Positions 8,034 to 16,321 of a DNA stretch of 64,000 nt are shown in pieces; position 1 is the stretch's first letter; the number at the start of each line of letters is the position of its first letter. The position numbers were made by a program, and so were the translations under genes. A model generated the notes under the pieces. That model searched no databases. It saw only the letters and a list, made by a program, of their open reading frames with translations, and had not been told where the DNA came from. This DNA comes from an uncultured Bacteroidia bacterium (lineage in GTDB: Bacteria > Bacteroidota > Bacteroidia > Bacteroidales > UBA932). The stretch spans positions 1-64,000 of the forward strand of contig CACZWF010000010.1 in the NCBI GenBank assembly GCA_902784785.1, in the 5' to 3' direction.

Positions 8034-9104
8034 ATGGAAATTCTGGATATTTTAAAAGAAGTGGAACACCCCGCCAAAGGGGACCGCAACATTGTGGAAC
8101 TCGGAATGGTGGACCAGGCCCGGATGGACGGGAACAAGGTCGTGGTCGTGCTGGCCTTTCCCAAGCACCGCGACCCGCTGGCCGAATACCTCATCGGCAG
8201 CTGCAAGGCCGCCCTCATCCGGCATCTGGGCAAAGGGGTTGAGATCCTGGTGGAAACGATTGTCAAAGAAGAGCCCAAGCCCAAGAAAGCAGGGCTGAAT
8301 CTGGGCACCGAAGAGGTCGAAAACATCCGTCATATCATCGGTGTCGCTTCCGGAAAGGGCGGAGTCGGCAAATCCACCGTCGCCGTCAACCTGGCCGTGG
8401 CGCTCGCCCGTCTGGGCTACAAAGTCGGCCTGGCGGACGCGGACGTGTACGGTCCTTCCGTTCCCAAAATGACGCAGACCGAAGGCGCCTCCCCCGAAGC
8501 CTGGCAGGAACTCAAAGAAAACGGGGAAGAGGGCAAAGAAATCATCCTTCCCATTGAGAAATATGGCGTGAAATGGATGTCCATCGGATACTTCGCGCCC
8601 CCGGAACAAGCCCTGATCTGGCGCGGTCCGATGGCCTGCAACGCCCTCAAGCAAATGATTCTGCAGGTGCGGTGGGGCGAACTGGACTTCCTGCTCATCG
8701 ACATGCCTCCCGGTACCGGCGACATCCACCTCAGCCTGGCGCACGACATTCCGATGCAAGGCGCCATTATCGTGAGCACCCCGCAGGACATCGCCCTCGC
8801 CGACGTGGAGAAAGGCGTGAATATGTTCCTCAACGAAAGTATCAACAAGCCCGTTTACGGACTGGTGGAGAATATGGCCTGGTTCACCCCGGCCGAACTG
8901 CCCGACCACAAATATTATATTTTCGGCAAAGACGGCGGCAAAAAGATGGCTGAGAAATACGGGCTTCCCCTCCTGGGCCAGATTCCCCTCATCCAGAGCA
9001 TACGCGAAGGGGCGGACCAGGGAGAACCGGCCGCGCTGAGCGATGAAGGAGCCGGCGCCTATTACCTCGACCTCGCCCGCACTTTGGCCGGCCAAGTGGG
9101 CTGA
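8034..9104 (+). CDS. mrp: Mrp/NBP35-family P-loop ATPase (Fe-S cluster carrier)
   Basis: A 356-residue protein. Residues 1-75 form a MIP18/DUF59 domain (MEILDILKEVEHP..., LAFPKHRDPLAEY). The Mrp ATPase follows, with deviant Walker A GVASGKGGVGKSTVAVN near residue 105 and the switch regions DADVYGPSVP and DMPPGTGDIHLSL. The start ATG at 8034 places DUF59 at the N-terminus; the longer frame runs back through the upstream promoter repeat. Family members bind and transfer [4Fe-4S] clusters. The C-x-x-C normally seen after GLVENM is absent (ENMAWFTPAELPDHKYYIFG). I believe this is a lineage variant, but cluster binding in this protein is therefore not proven by sequence. Confidence 0.9.
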   Translation: MEILDILKEVEHPAKGDRNIVELGMVDQARMDGNKVVVVLAFPKHRDPLAEYLIGSCKAALIRHLGKGVEILVETIVKEEPKPKKAGLNLGTEEVENIRHIIGVASGKGGVGKSTVAVNLAVALARLGYKVGLADADVYGPSVPKMTQTEGASPEAWQELKENGEEGKEIILPIEKYGVKWMSIGYFAPPEQALIWRGPMACNALKQMILQVRWGELDFLLIDMPPGTGDIHLSLAHDIPMQGAIIVSTPQDIALADVEKGVNMFLNESINKPVYGLVENMAWFTPAELPDHKYYIFGKDGGKKMAEKYGLPLLGQIPLIQSIREGADQGEPAALSDEGAGAYYLDLARTLAGQVG

Positions 9105-9171
9105 TTCCCTGTCCGACGCAGAAGAAAACGAAAATTTTTGTAACTTCGCACCCCGAAAAAACTAAGACACT

Positions 9172-10242
9172 ATGTCCCTTTATCTCCCGAAAAATTACAA
9201 GAACCTGCTGGGCTCGGTCGAAAGCACGGAAAAGGCCATCAAAGCCGTCAAGGATATGTTCCAGACCAACCTTTCCGCCCAGCTCGCCCTGCTTCGCGTG
9301 ACCGCCCCGATGATTGTGATGACCGGAACGGGCATCAACGACGACCTCAACTCCATCGAGCGTCCCGTCCGTTTCCCCATCAAGGATATGAACGAACAGC
9401 AGGCCGAAGTCGTCCACTCGCTCGCCAAGTGGAAAAGGCTCAAACTCGGAGAAATGGGCATCCGGCCCGGCCGGGGCATCTACACCGATATGAACGCCCT
9501 TCGTCCCGACGAGGAATTGGACAACATCCATTCCATCTACGTGGACCAGTGGGACTGGGAGAAAGTCATCCGCAAGGAAGACCGCAATCTGGACTACCTC
9601 AAAAGGACCGTCCGCCGCATCTACGAGGCCATCAAGGTGACGGAAAACAAACTCTATGTGGAAGTGCCGCAGATTGTGCCGATGCTGCCCGATGAGATAT
9701 ATTTCATCCATGCTGAGGAGCTCCTGCAACGCTATCCGGGCCTCAACGCCAAACAGCGCGAACTGGCCATTGTCAAGGAGCACAAGGCCGTGTTCATCAT
9801 CGGCATCGGCGGACAACTTTCCGACGGCTCCATCCACGATGGCCGTGCCGCCGACTACGACGACTGGAGCACGCCCAACGGTGAGGGTCCTGCCGGATTT
9901 CAAGCCGGGAGCGAAGCGGAATACAAGGGCCTCAACGGAGATATCCTCCTTTGGAACCCCGTGCTGGAAAGCGCGTTCGAGGTCTCCAGTATGGGTATCC
10001 GCGTGGACGAAGAAGCGATGCGACGCCAACTCAAACTTCGGGACCAGGAGTGGAAAGCCGACCTGTATTTCCACAAACGTCTCCTCAACGGCGAACTCCC
10101 CTACACCATCGGCGGCGGCGTAGGTCAGTCCCGTCTGTGCATGTTCCTGCTTCGCAAGGCCCATATCGGTGAAATCCAATCCAGCATCTGGCCCGAGGAT
10201 ATGCGCCGCACCTGCGCCCGGGCCGGCATCGAACTGGTCTAA
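9172..10242 (+). CDS. asnA: aspartate--ammonia ligase (AsnA-type)
   Basis: A 356-residue class II aminoacyl-tRNA-synthetase-like enzyme that makes asparagine from aspartate, ammonia and ATP. Recognisable AsnA segments are TAPMIVMTGTGINDDLN, RPVRFPIKDM, VHSLAKWKRLKLGEM, the dimer/active-site block YVDQWDWEKVI, and C-terminal GGGVGQSRLCMFLLRKAHIGEIQ. The length is slightly above the usual 330-345, from a longer segment around the GEGPAGF region. The stop abuts the ATG of tsaE with no gap, so the two are in one transcript. The nearest promoter-like box is TAACTTCG at about 9141, one base off consensus. Confidence 0.95.
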   Translation: MSLYLPKNYKNLLGSVESTEKAIKAVKDMFQTNLSAQLALLRVTAPMIVMTGTGINDDLNSIERPVRFPIKDMNEQQAEVVHSLAKWKRLKLGEMGIRPGRGIYTDMNALRPDEELDNIHSIYVDQWDWEKVIRKEDRNLDYLKRTVRRIYEAIKVTENKLYVEVPQIVPMLPDEIYFIHAEELLQRYPGLNAKQRELAIVKEHKAVFIIGIGGQLSDGSIHDGRAADYDDWSTPNGEGPAGFQAGSEAEYKGLNGDILLWNPVLESAFEVSSMGIRVDEEAMRRQLKLRDQEWKADLYFHKRLLNGELPYTIGGGVGQSRLCMFLLRKAHIGEIQSSIWPEDMRRTCARAGIELV

Positions 10243-10665
10243 ATGAAATCCCTCGGAACCAAAATCACCATCGCCTCGACGGAGGATTTGGAACGGGCGG
10301 CTCAAGCATTTTTGCAGGCCATCGGTTCCGAACGGCTGATTGCGCTCTACGGTTCGATGGGAGCCGGCAAAACCACCTTTACGGCGGCCCTGTGCAAGGT
10401 TCTCGGTGTGGAAGACCCCGTCTGTTCCCCCACCTTCACCCTGGTCAACGAATACCGCCTCCCCGACGGAGACCTGTTCTATCATTTTGACTTCTATCGT
10501 CTGAAAAACAGCCGTGAAGCCTTGGATATCGGCCTGTACGATTACCTGGACAGCGGCTGCCTCTGCCTGATGGAATGGCCGGAAGTCATCGAAGAACTTC
10601 TTCCCGAAGAAACGCTGGCCGTCCACATCGATGTCCTCCCCGACGGGACCCGAATTTTGTATTAA
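10243..10665 (+). CDS. tsaE: tRNA threonylcarbamoyladenosine biosynthesis ATPase TsaE
   Basis: A 140-residue P-loop ATPase. Walker A is GSMGAGKTT near residue 36, followed by the TsaE signatures SPTFTLVNEY and FYHFDFYRL, then EWPEVIEELLP. It works with TsaB and TsaD to form t6A37 on ANN-decoding tRNAs. The ATG follows the asnA stop directly. The coding end runs into the promoter of engB. The length is typical for the family. Confidence 0.93.
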   Translation: MKSLGTKITIASTEDLERAAQAFLQAIGSERLIALYGSMGAGKTTFTAALCKVLGVEDPVCSPTFTLVNEYRLPDGDLFYHFDFYRLKNSREALDIGLYDYLDSGCLCLMEWPEVIEELLPEETLAVHIDVLPDGTRILY

Positions 10666-10683
10666 AAATACAAGAATATTCAT

Positions 10684-10691
10684 TATCTTTG
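10684..10691 (+). promoter_or_regulatory. -7 box for engB
   Basis: TATCTTTG matches TAnnTTTG and ends 8 bases before the engB ATG at 10700, so the transcript would be nearly leaderless. A TTTG lies 24 bases upstream, slightly further than the usual 19-21. Confidence 0.5.
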
Positions 10692-10699
10692 TCCCCGAG

Positions 10700-11305
10700 A
10701 TGAAAGTGAACGAAGCATTATTCGCGGGGAGCAGTACCACGATTTCGGAAAGACCGAAGCAGGCCTTTCCGGAATTCGCTTTTATAGGACGTTCCAATGT
10801 AGGAAAATCCTCCCTCATCAATATGCTTTGCCAACGAAAAGGGCTGGCCCTCACGTCCTCCAAACCGGGCAAGACCCGCCTCGTCAACCACTTTCTCATC
10901 AACCGGAACTGGTATCTGGTGGACCTGCCGGGCTACGGCTACGCCAAGATGTCCGAAGCCGGCAAAAAGAAGCTCAAACAGGTCATCCGCAACTATATCA
11001 CCCTCTCTCCCGACCTTGTGATGCTGTTCGTACTTATCGACTCGCGGCACGACATCGGACAAATCGATATGGACTTCCTGTTCGAACTGGGAGAAGGACA
11101 GATTCCCTTTGCCATCATTTTCACGAAAGGAGATAAACTCGGCCCGAACGTGCTGGCGACCCAGATCGAGAAAAACAAAGCGGCCATTCTGGAGCATTGG
11201 GAGAGCCTGCCGCCGGTCTTCGTTTCGTCGGCTGAAACAGGCTTGGGACGCGAAGAAATCCTGGGGTACATCGATCAAGTGCTGAAATCATTGCAAAAAG
11301 AATAA
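10700..11305 (+). CDS. engB: ribosome biogenesis GTPase YihA/YsxC
   Basis: A 201-residue EngB-type GTPase for late 50S assembly. G1 is GRSNVGKSS, G3 is DLPGYGYAK, G4 is TKGDK and G5 is SSAETG. The start MKVNEALFAGSSTT was chosen because it follows the -7 box and fits the family N-terminus; an upstream in-frame ATG lies inside tsaE. It is followed 19 bases later by prs. Length is normal for the family. Confidence 0.93.
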   Translation: MKVNEALFAGSSTTISERPKQAFPEFAFIGRSNVGKSSLINMLCQRKGLALTSSKPGKTRLVNHFLINRNWYLVDLPGYGYAKMSEAGKKKLKQVIRNYITLSPDLVMLFVLIDSRHDIGQIDMDFLFELGEGQIPFAIIFTKGDKLGPNVLATQIEKNKAAILEHWESLPPVFVSSAETGLGREEILGYIDQVLKSLQKE

Positions 11306-11324
11306 ACAATAAAATACATTTCCT

Positions 11325-12275
11325 ATGAACAACGTACATCCTTTGAAAGTTTTCGCGTGCCGCAACTCCCACGATTTCGGAGAGAATGTGGCCAAGTTTT
11401 TGGGCGTCAAACTGGGCGACGTCGCCATCGACACCTTCAGCGACGGCGAGATTCAGCCTTGCTACAAGGAAAGCGTGCGCGGCTGCACCGTTTTCATCGT
11501 CCAATCCACCTGCCCCCCGGCAGACAACCTGATGGAACTGTTGCTGATGATTGACGCCGCCAAACGCGCCTCCGCCTCCAAGGTCATCGCCGTGATGCCT
11601 TACTTCGGCTGGGCCCGTCAGGACCGCAAAGACCGTCCCCGCGTTTCCATCGGTGCCAAACTCGCCGCCAACCTCCTGCACGTGGCCGGAGCGGATATGG
11701 TGATGACCTGCGACCTGCACGCCGACCAGATTCAGGGCTTCTTTGATTTCCCGGTGGTGCACATCTATGCCAGCACGGTCTTCCTCCCTTATTTGAAGAA
11801 ACTCAAAATCAAAGACCTGGCCATCGCGGCTCCCGATATGGGCGGTGCCAAACGCGCCCAGGCGTATGCCAAATACCTGGAGTGCCCGGTGATTATCTGC
11901 CACAAGACCCGTGCGAAAGCCAATGTCGTGGACAAAATCACGGCCATCGGTGAGGTGGAAGGCAAGAACATCATCATCGTGGACGATATGATCGACACGG
12001 CCGGCACCCTCTGCAAAGCCGCCGCCGTCCTCAAGGAGATGGGCGCCAAGAGCGTCCGCGCCTGCGCCACCCACGCCGTCCTTTCCGGACCCGCCTACGA
12101 CCGCATTTCCGAGAGCGTCCTGGAGGAAGTCATCGTGTCCAACACCATTCCCCTCAGCAACGACCCCAACAAGAACAAGTCGAAAATCAGCGTCATCGGA
12201 ATGGAGCAGACCTTTGCCAACATCATCCACGACGTGTATAACTACGAGTCCATCAGCAAAGACCTGATTTACTAG
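11325..12275 (+). CDS. prs: ribose-phosphate diphosphokinase (PRPP synthetase)
   Basis: A 316-residue enzyme making PRPP from ribose-5-phosphate and ATP for nucleotide, NAD, His and Trp synthesis. Visible signatures: SDGEIQPCYKESVRG, ATP-binding FGWARQDRKDRPRVSIGAK, metal-binding VMTCDLHADQIQGFF, and the PRPP loop IIIVDDMIDTAGT. Length is standard. It closes the asnA-tsaE-engB-prs run; the palindrome with a T-rich 3' end at 12294-12356 could terminate it. Confidence 0.96.
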   Translation: MNNVHPLKVFACRNSHDFGENVAKFLGVKLGDVAIDTFSDGEIQPCYKESVRGCTVFIVQSTCPPADNLMELLLMIDAAKRASASKVIAVMPYFGWARQDRKDRPRVSIGAKLAANLLHVAGADMVMTCDLHADQIQGFFDFPVVHIYASTVFLPYLKKLKIKDLAIAAPDMGGAKRAQAYAKYLECPVIICHKTRAKANVVDKITAIGEVEGKNIIIVDDMIDTAGTLCKAAAVLKEMGAKSVRACATHAVLSGPAYDRISESVLEEVIVSNTIPLSNDPNKNKSKISVIGMEQTFANIIHDVYNYESISKDLIY

Positions 12276-12293
12276 AAGTCAGAATCATTCTTC

Positions 12294-12356
12294 AACACCC
12301 CAAAGGGCGCTCGCTTCATGAAAAATGTCCGCTCGCGCTTCCTTTGGGGTGTTTTT
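12294..12356 (+). repeat. palindromic repeat A, copy 1 (also terminator-like after prs)
   Basis: Perfect 13-bp inverted arms (AACACCCCAAAGG at 12294-12306, CCTTTGGGGTGTT at 12341-12353) enclose about 34 bases in which GCTCGC occurs twice. The right arm runs into TTTTTG, so transcribed RNA would look like an intrinsic terminator for prs. The same element, inverted, occurs at 25369-25436. The right half is fused to the truncated DUF1016 reading frame. Confidence 0.8.
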
Positions 12357-12633
12357 GTATATTAAAGCAGAAGAACGGTGGGGCTCTGGAATCGTGGAAC
12401 AGGTTAGTCTGGATCTTCAAGCCGCATTCCCGGAATCCAAGGGATTCAGTGCCGCCAATTTGTGGAGGATGAAGCAGTGGTATTTGTTTTACTCTTCCTC
12501 GGCCGAAAAACTCGCACAAATTGCGCGAGTTCCGGAAGATAAAGGTAAAAAAATCCAGGAGCAATTGCCTTCCATTGAAGAGCTCAAGGCCCGAATCCGG
12601 ATGCTGGAAGAAGAATTGAACAAGGGAGAATGA
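12325..12633 (+). pseudogene. remnant of a DUF1016 N-terminal domain gene, fused to palindromic repeat
   Basis: The frame gives 102 residues. The first dozen (SARASFGVFLY) are translated palindrome. The rest matches the middle of DUF1016_N (YhcG/PDDEXK helper) proteins: WGSGIVEQVSLDLQAAFP, GFSAANLWRMKQWYLFYSSS, EKLAQI. Both the N-terminal part before W-G-S-G-I-V-E and everything after the first domain are missing, and a short charged tail (RIRMLEEELNKGE) ends it. I read this as a gene fragment left by recombination at the palindrome. It might still be translated, but a functional protein is unlikely. Confidence 0.6.
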
Positions 12634-12723
12634 GCATCCCGTGACGAATAGAAATCTAACCTCGTCGAATATCTGGACCCTCAAGACAGTTTTCCAAATA
12701 TGAAATAGGGGGAAACCATATTC

Positions 12724-12751
12724 AATCCGGGCTTGGTGGTCCGGATTTTTT
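12724..12751 (+). terminator. intrinsic terminator after the DUF1016 remnant
   Basis: Stem AATCCGG (12724-12730) / CCGGATT (12741-12747) with a 10-base loop, followed by a T run ending at 12751. It isolates the accessory cluster promoter that follows. Confidence 0.65.
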
Positions 12752-12769
12752 GTTATCAAAAAAAATATC

Positions 12770-12777
12770 TATATTTG
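12770..12777 (+). promoter_or_regulatory. promoter of the accessory secreted-protein cluster
   Basis: TATATTTG is a strong TAnnTTTG -7 box. A TTTTTTG tract lies 17 bases upstream (slightly short of 19-21), overlapping the preceding terminator tail. Transcription would begin around 12784, giving a leader of about 270 bases before the first ATG at 13057. Confidence 0.65.
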
Positions 12778-12780
12778 CAC

Positions 12781-13056
12781 GCTGCTTTCGGGCAGCAGAC
12801 ATATTGAAAGCGTTTTAGCGATTCCTTAAAATCGAATCTGGACAATTCAATTTTGAACGGGAAGAGTGATACGCTCCTACGCGCTATTTGTCGGGCGTTC
12901 TGCCTGCCACGATAGCGAAAGTGTGAGCATACTTCCTTCTTACTCGTTCAAAGGCAGTCCAGAGCCCGATTTTGGAGTAAGAACTAAGTGGCCCACACTT
13001 TCTTTATACATTATAAATATTGTCGCATCGGGCCTCGCGACAGCCAAAGGCTCCGT
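12781..13056 (+). promoter_or_regulatory. long structured 5' leader RNA with probable pseudoknot
   Basis: The 423-base gap between the DUF1016 remnant and the first lipoprotein gene has no good ORF but strong pairing. A first hairpin is GCTGC (12781-12785)/GCAGC (12792-12796). The main stem pairs AAAGTGTG (12918-12925) with CACACTTT (12994-13001), ACTT (12931-12934) with AAGT (12986-12989), and TTCTTACTC (12937-12945) with GAGTAAGAA (12975-12983). Its 29-base loop holds GGCAG (12953-12957) and GCCCGA (12964-12969). These are exact complements of CTGCC (12900-12904) and TCGGGC (12891-12896) upstream, in the right order for a pseudoknot. CGCTAT/ATAGCG (12882-12887/12912-12917) closes an alternative local hairpin. 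TGTCGC/GCGACA (13021-13026/13037-13042) and AGCC/GGCT precede the ATG. It fits no riboswitch or housekeeping RNA that I can recall. Confidence 0.6.
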
Positions 13057-13404
13057 ATGGACAAAAAACTTTTTTCCCTTCTATTGATGGCCCTTATGGG
13101 CATCTTCCTGCTTGCTTCTTGCAATGACAAAAACACACTGGATATCTATGGTAAGATTTCGGGGCGAGTGACTGATGCCAAGACCGGAGATCCCGTCAAT
13201 GCCGCGATGGTGACCTTGGTGCCTGGCTCGAAAACGCAGCAGACAGGCGCCGATGGTACTTTCCTTTTTGAAAATCTGGACGAAGGCCAGTATACCGTGT
13301 CGGTGCAGAAAAGCGGCTACCAGCCCAATCGCAAGAATATGACCGTCATCAGCGGTGAAACCGTCGAGACCTTGATTCCCCTCACGACCATACCTACAGA
13401 GTAA
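13057..13404 (+). CDS. single-domain CarboxypepD_reg lipoprotein
   Basis: A 115-residue protein: lipoprotein signal MDKKLFSLLLMALMGIFLLASC-N, then one carboxypeptidase-regulatory-like beta-sandwich (ISGRVTDAKTGDPVNAAMV, TGADGTFLFENLDEGQYTV, KSGYQP). It is essentially the first domain of the three large lipoproteins downstream, standing alone. It is the first gene after the structured leader and is followed 27 bases later by the first large lipoprotein gene. No enzymatic motif. I infer a surface or periplasmic accessory subunit; the role is unknown. Confidence 0.8.
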   Translation: MDKKLFSLLLMALMGIFLLASCNDKNTLDIYGKISGRVTDAKTGDPVNAAMVTLVPGSKTQQTGADGTFLFENLDEGQYTVSVQKSGYQPNRKNMTVISGETVETLIPLTTIPTE

Positions 13405-13431
13405 TATAGAAAAATCAATAAATCCCCCAAA

Positions 13432-15972
13432 ATGAAAAAAATCATTTTTCTATCCCTCGTCGCCTTATTGGCCTTTTCTTGTGCCAAGAATATTGAAGAT
13501 AAAAATACGACAGGCGATATTGTCGGAATTGTCTATGACAATAGTGTGGGAGAGCCCATCCCGGTTGCGAAAGTTTCCCTGAAAGAAACCGGAAAGACGG
13601 CGGTGACCGGTACGGACGGCTCATATTCTTTTACGGGCGTTGAAGCGGGTGAATATACAATTACTGTCACGAAAAAGGGGTACAACGATGGATCGAACAC
13701 GGTGACGGTCAAAGCCGACAGCAAGGTCCAATGCGATATCTTGATGGAGCGCATCCCGGCTTATGTGACGGCGGACAAAGAAGAGCTGAACTTTGGCGAC
13801 AACGAGAGCCTGGTGACGCTTTCTTTCAATATTGTCAATGCTTCGTATGAGAACTTGTCCTGGCACATTGAATATGACAAATCCAGTTTGTCTTTTATTT
13901 CTGAAGTCTCTCCCGAGAGCGGAACGACGGCATTCGGCAAGACCGCATCCATTGTTGTCAAAATTGACAGAGATAAACTGAAGGCGGGTGAAAACCTGTC
14001 AACACTGGTCATCGTTTCCGACAATGGAGACGGTAGTTCCGAAGTCCTTCTGAAGGCGATTGGAAAAGAAAAAGCAAAGGCCACTTTGAACATCACGGGT
14101 GTCAGCGATATTAAATCCTCATCCGCTACGGTTTCCGGGCAAATCACTTTCGCAGGTACACCGGCCTATACCGAACGCGGTTTTGTTTACAGCACAAACT
14201 CCAATCCCACTGTGGAGGCAAGCATCCAGCGAATCACAGTGCCTGTTAACAGCACAAACACATTCTCATATACCCTGACCAATTTGACGCTGGGACAAAA
14301 ATATTATGTGCGGGCCTATGCCATCAATAGTGTAGGCACGGCTTACAGTTCCAATCAGGAATCATTTACCACCGTTGCTTCCGCTCCCAAGGTCTCTATG
14401 CTCAGTGTAGACCAAGTAGACGCTTACGCAAAGACCGCTATGCTCCACGGCTCGGTAGACCAACTCGGAGACCCGGCTTATTCTGAAAAAGGGTTTGTCT
14501 ATTGTGAAGACCGCAGCACTCCGACCTTGAGCGATTCTTATGTCAAAGTGTCCGGAAGCGGCCTGGGTACCTATGATGTGAAAATTTCCAATCTGACGTT
14601 GGGGAAAACTTATTACGCCCGGGCCTATGCCCGCAATGAAGGCGGAGTCGTCTATAGTTCTACCTCCAAATCATTTACCTTGAGCAAAACCAATCCGGTG
14701 GTTTCCGTGCAATCTGTTACCGGTATTGATCGTGTCAATCTACAAGCAACGCTGAACGGTTCCGTCGAGGCAATGGGGAACCCGGCAATTTTTGAAAACG
14801 GCTTTGTCTATAGCAGCACGAATACCAATCCTACAATCGGTGATTCCGTGGTTAAAATGGATGAATGCAAATTAGGCTCTTTCTCGTCTACGATTACGGG
14901 ATTAACGCTGGGTGCAACCTATTATGTAAGGGCTTATGCAAAGAGTACGGATGGCATATTTTATAGCAGTCAGGCGCAATCCATATCCATGAAGGCTGTT
15001 TTGCCGACGGTGTCGGTTCGAACGGTCTCCGATGTAAATATCAGTACTTTGAAGGCAACCCTTTCCGGTAGTATTGATGCATTGGGGGACCCGGCATACA
15101 CGGAAAAGGGTTTTGTGTACAGTATGCTCAATACCACTCCAACTTTGGAGAACTCGACGGTGGTTTCCGTTTCCGGGACACAGAGCGGTGTGTATTCTAC
15201 AATCGTTAGCAATCTGACCAAAAACAAGACCTATTATGTTCGGGCATACGTCAAAAGTGCCGGTGGGGTATCATATAGTAGCAGTGTGACGTCATTCACT
15301 ACGAATGAAGTTTATGCGTCGGTAACAACGCTTGAGCCGACCAATATCGATATTGATACAAAAACCGCAATTCTTAGAGGTCGAATCGATGATAAAGGCA
15401 ATCCTGCTTACACGGAACGGGGATTTGTGTTGAGTACCCTTTTTGAAAATCCGACGGTCAATGATACGAAAATTGTCATTTCGGGTACGGGTACAGGCGA
15501 GTTTGAATATAGAATTACTTCTTTTTCCCTAACTGCGAATACATATGTTCGAGCCTACGCCATCAATGAAAAGGGAGTTTCTTATGGGAATAGTCTTATT
15601 CTGTTTGATGTGGAGTGTTTTGACAAAGGCGATTATATGGTCTGCTCAATTCAAGGGATTCTTGTTCAAAAAACAGATATTTCTGGTGGAAGTTTTCATC
15701 ATGACACGGCTATTTCTCATTGTCAGAATTCTACAGTGGGCGGGCTTACAGGATGGCGGCTTCCTACGAAAAATGAATTGTTGTATATATATGCTCATAA
15801 GCAGCAAATAGGTGGTTTGACTGGTGACAGATACTGGACAAGTGATAGAGAAGGCAACAGCGGCACCTCCTACAACTACTATTGGGTAATAGACATGAGT
15901 AACGGTGGAATTATCTCTGAACGTTATGATTATAATCGTCCTGTCCGTTGTGTTCGCACTTTGTCTAATTAA
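13432..15972 (+). CDS. large surface lipoprotein: CarboxypepD_reg, BACON-like, five Fn3-like repeats, FISUMP/DUF1566 end
   Basis: An 846-residue protein with signal MKKIIFLSLVALLAFSC-AK. Domains in order: carboxypeptidase-regulatory-like (about 27-105, GIVYDNSVGEPIPVAKVSL); a BACON-like sandwich (about 108-215, with LSFNIVNASYENLSW); five Fn3-like repeats (about 218-715). Each repeat carries a version of G-x-PAYTE(K/R)GFVYS..NPT and ends KTYYVRAYAKS. The C-terminal domain is FISUMP/DUF1566-like (LTGWRLPTKNELLYIY, YWTSDREG, PVRCVRTLSN). These domains mediate carbohydrate or protein binding in other Bacteroidetes surface proteins. The two later paralogues lack the FISUMP end, so this one may be the tip or ligand-binding member. 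The coding sequence is more AT-rich than the housekeeping genes on either side. Confidence 0.85.
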   Translation: MKKIIFLSLVALLAFSCAKNIEDKNTTGDIVGIVYDNSVGEPIPVAKVSLKETGKTAVTGTDGSYSFTGVEAGEYTITVTKKGYNDGSNTVTVKADSKVQCDILMERIPAYVTADKEELNFGDNESLVTLSFNIVNASYENLSWHIEYDKSSLSFISEVSPESGTTAFGKTASIVVKIDRDKLKAGENLSTLVIVSDNGDGSSEVLLKAIGKEKAKATLNITGVSDIKSSSATVSGQITFAGTPAYTERGFVYSTNSNPTVEASIQRITVPVNSTNTFSYTLTNLTLGQKYYVRAYAINSVGTAYSSNQESFTTVASAPKVSMLSVDQVDAYAKTAMLHGSVDQLGDPAYSEKGFVYCEDRSTPTLSDSYVKVSGSGLGTYDVKISNLTLGKTYYARAYARNEGGVVYSSTSKSFTLSKTNPVVSVQSVTGIDRVNLQATLNGSVEAMGNPAIFENGFVYSSTNTNPTIGDSVVKMDECKLGSFSSTITGLTLGATYYVRAYAKSTDGIFYSSQAQSISMKAVLPTVSVRTVSDVNISTLKATLSGSIDALGDPAYTEKGFVYSMLNTTPTLENSTVVSVSGTQSGVYSTIVSNLTKNKTYYVRAYVKSAGGVSYSSSVTSFTTNEVYASVTTLEPTNIDIDTKTAILRGRIDDKGNPAYTERGFVLSTLFENPTVNDTKIVISGTGTGEFEYRITSFSLTANTYVRAYAINEKGVSYGNSLILFDVECFDKGDYMVCSIQGILVQKTDISGGSFHHDTAISHCQNSTVGGLTGWRLPTKNELLYIYAHKQQIGGLTGDRYWTSDREGNSGTSYNYYWVIDMSNGGIISERYDYNRPVRCVRTLSN

Positions 15973-15975
15973 ACG

Positions 15976-16260
15976 ATGAAATATCATTTCACATATCTCG
16001 TTTCATTGCTGGTCTTGCTTTTGGCGGGCATTGGCGGTTCGGCTCAGGATATCCCTTCCTGGTTTTTTGAGCCGGACGAGGGAGAGTTCGTCGGTGTATC
16101 GGCACCGATGCCGGGACATCCGAAGTTGTGTCGCAATGTGGCTTTGGCAAGTGCCCTCTTTGATGCCTTTGTCGTGTCGTCGTGTGATTCGCTCCAGGCG
16201 GGATTGTCGCTGCATGGTGATTTGTCTCCTGATTCAAATTGTAATATTCCATCGAATTAG
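15976..16260 (+). CDS. short exported LPP20-like protein, probably truncated
   Basis: A 94-residue protein with a clear signal peptide (MKYHFTYLVSLLVLLLAGIGGSA-Q). It then shows the start of an LPP20/FlgT-like fold: IPSWFFEPDEGEFVGVSAP (the 'pdW..p.....vG.g' opening), then an Ala-rich helix start NVALASALFDAF. The frame ends after a non-conserved tail, about half the length expected. The other forward frames do not continue the family, so the 3' half appears deleted rather than frameshifted. It starts 3 bases after the preceding stop. It may be a decayed paralogue of the two LPP20-like genes that follow. Confidence 0.55.
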   Translation: MKYHFTYLVSLLVLLLAGIGGSAQDIPSWFFEPDEGEFVGVSAPMPGHPKLCRNVALASALFDAFVVSSCDSLQAGLSLHGDLSPDSNCNIPSN

Positions 16261-16321
16261 GATTTAAGGCGATTATACACACCTTGGTAAAAGAAGATAA
16301 AAATTGATAATGAATGTTCTT

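Noticed and set aside
8989..10902. 637-codon minus-strand open frame antisense to asnA/tsaE
   Set aside because: It exactly shadows well-recognised plus-strand genes, has no family features, and reflects G+C-rich third positions of the sense genes.
12781..13056. Possible tmRNA, RNase P RNA, 6S RNA or tRNA-like gene
   Set aside because: None of the conserved cores of those RNAs is present, and the GTTCAAA in the loop is not in a T-arm stem.
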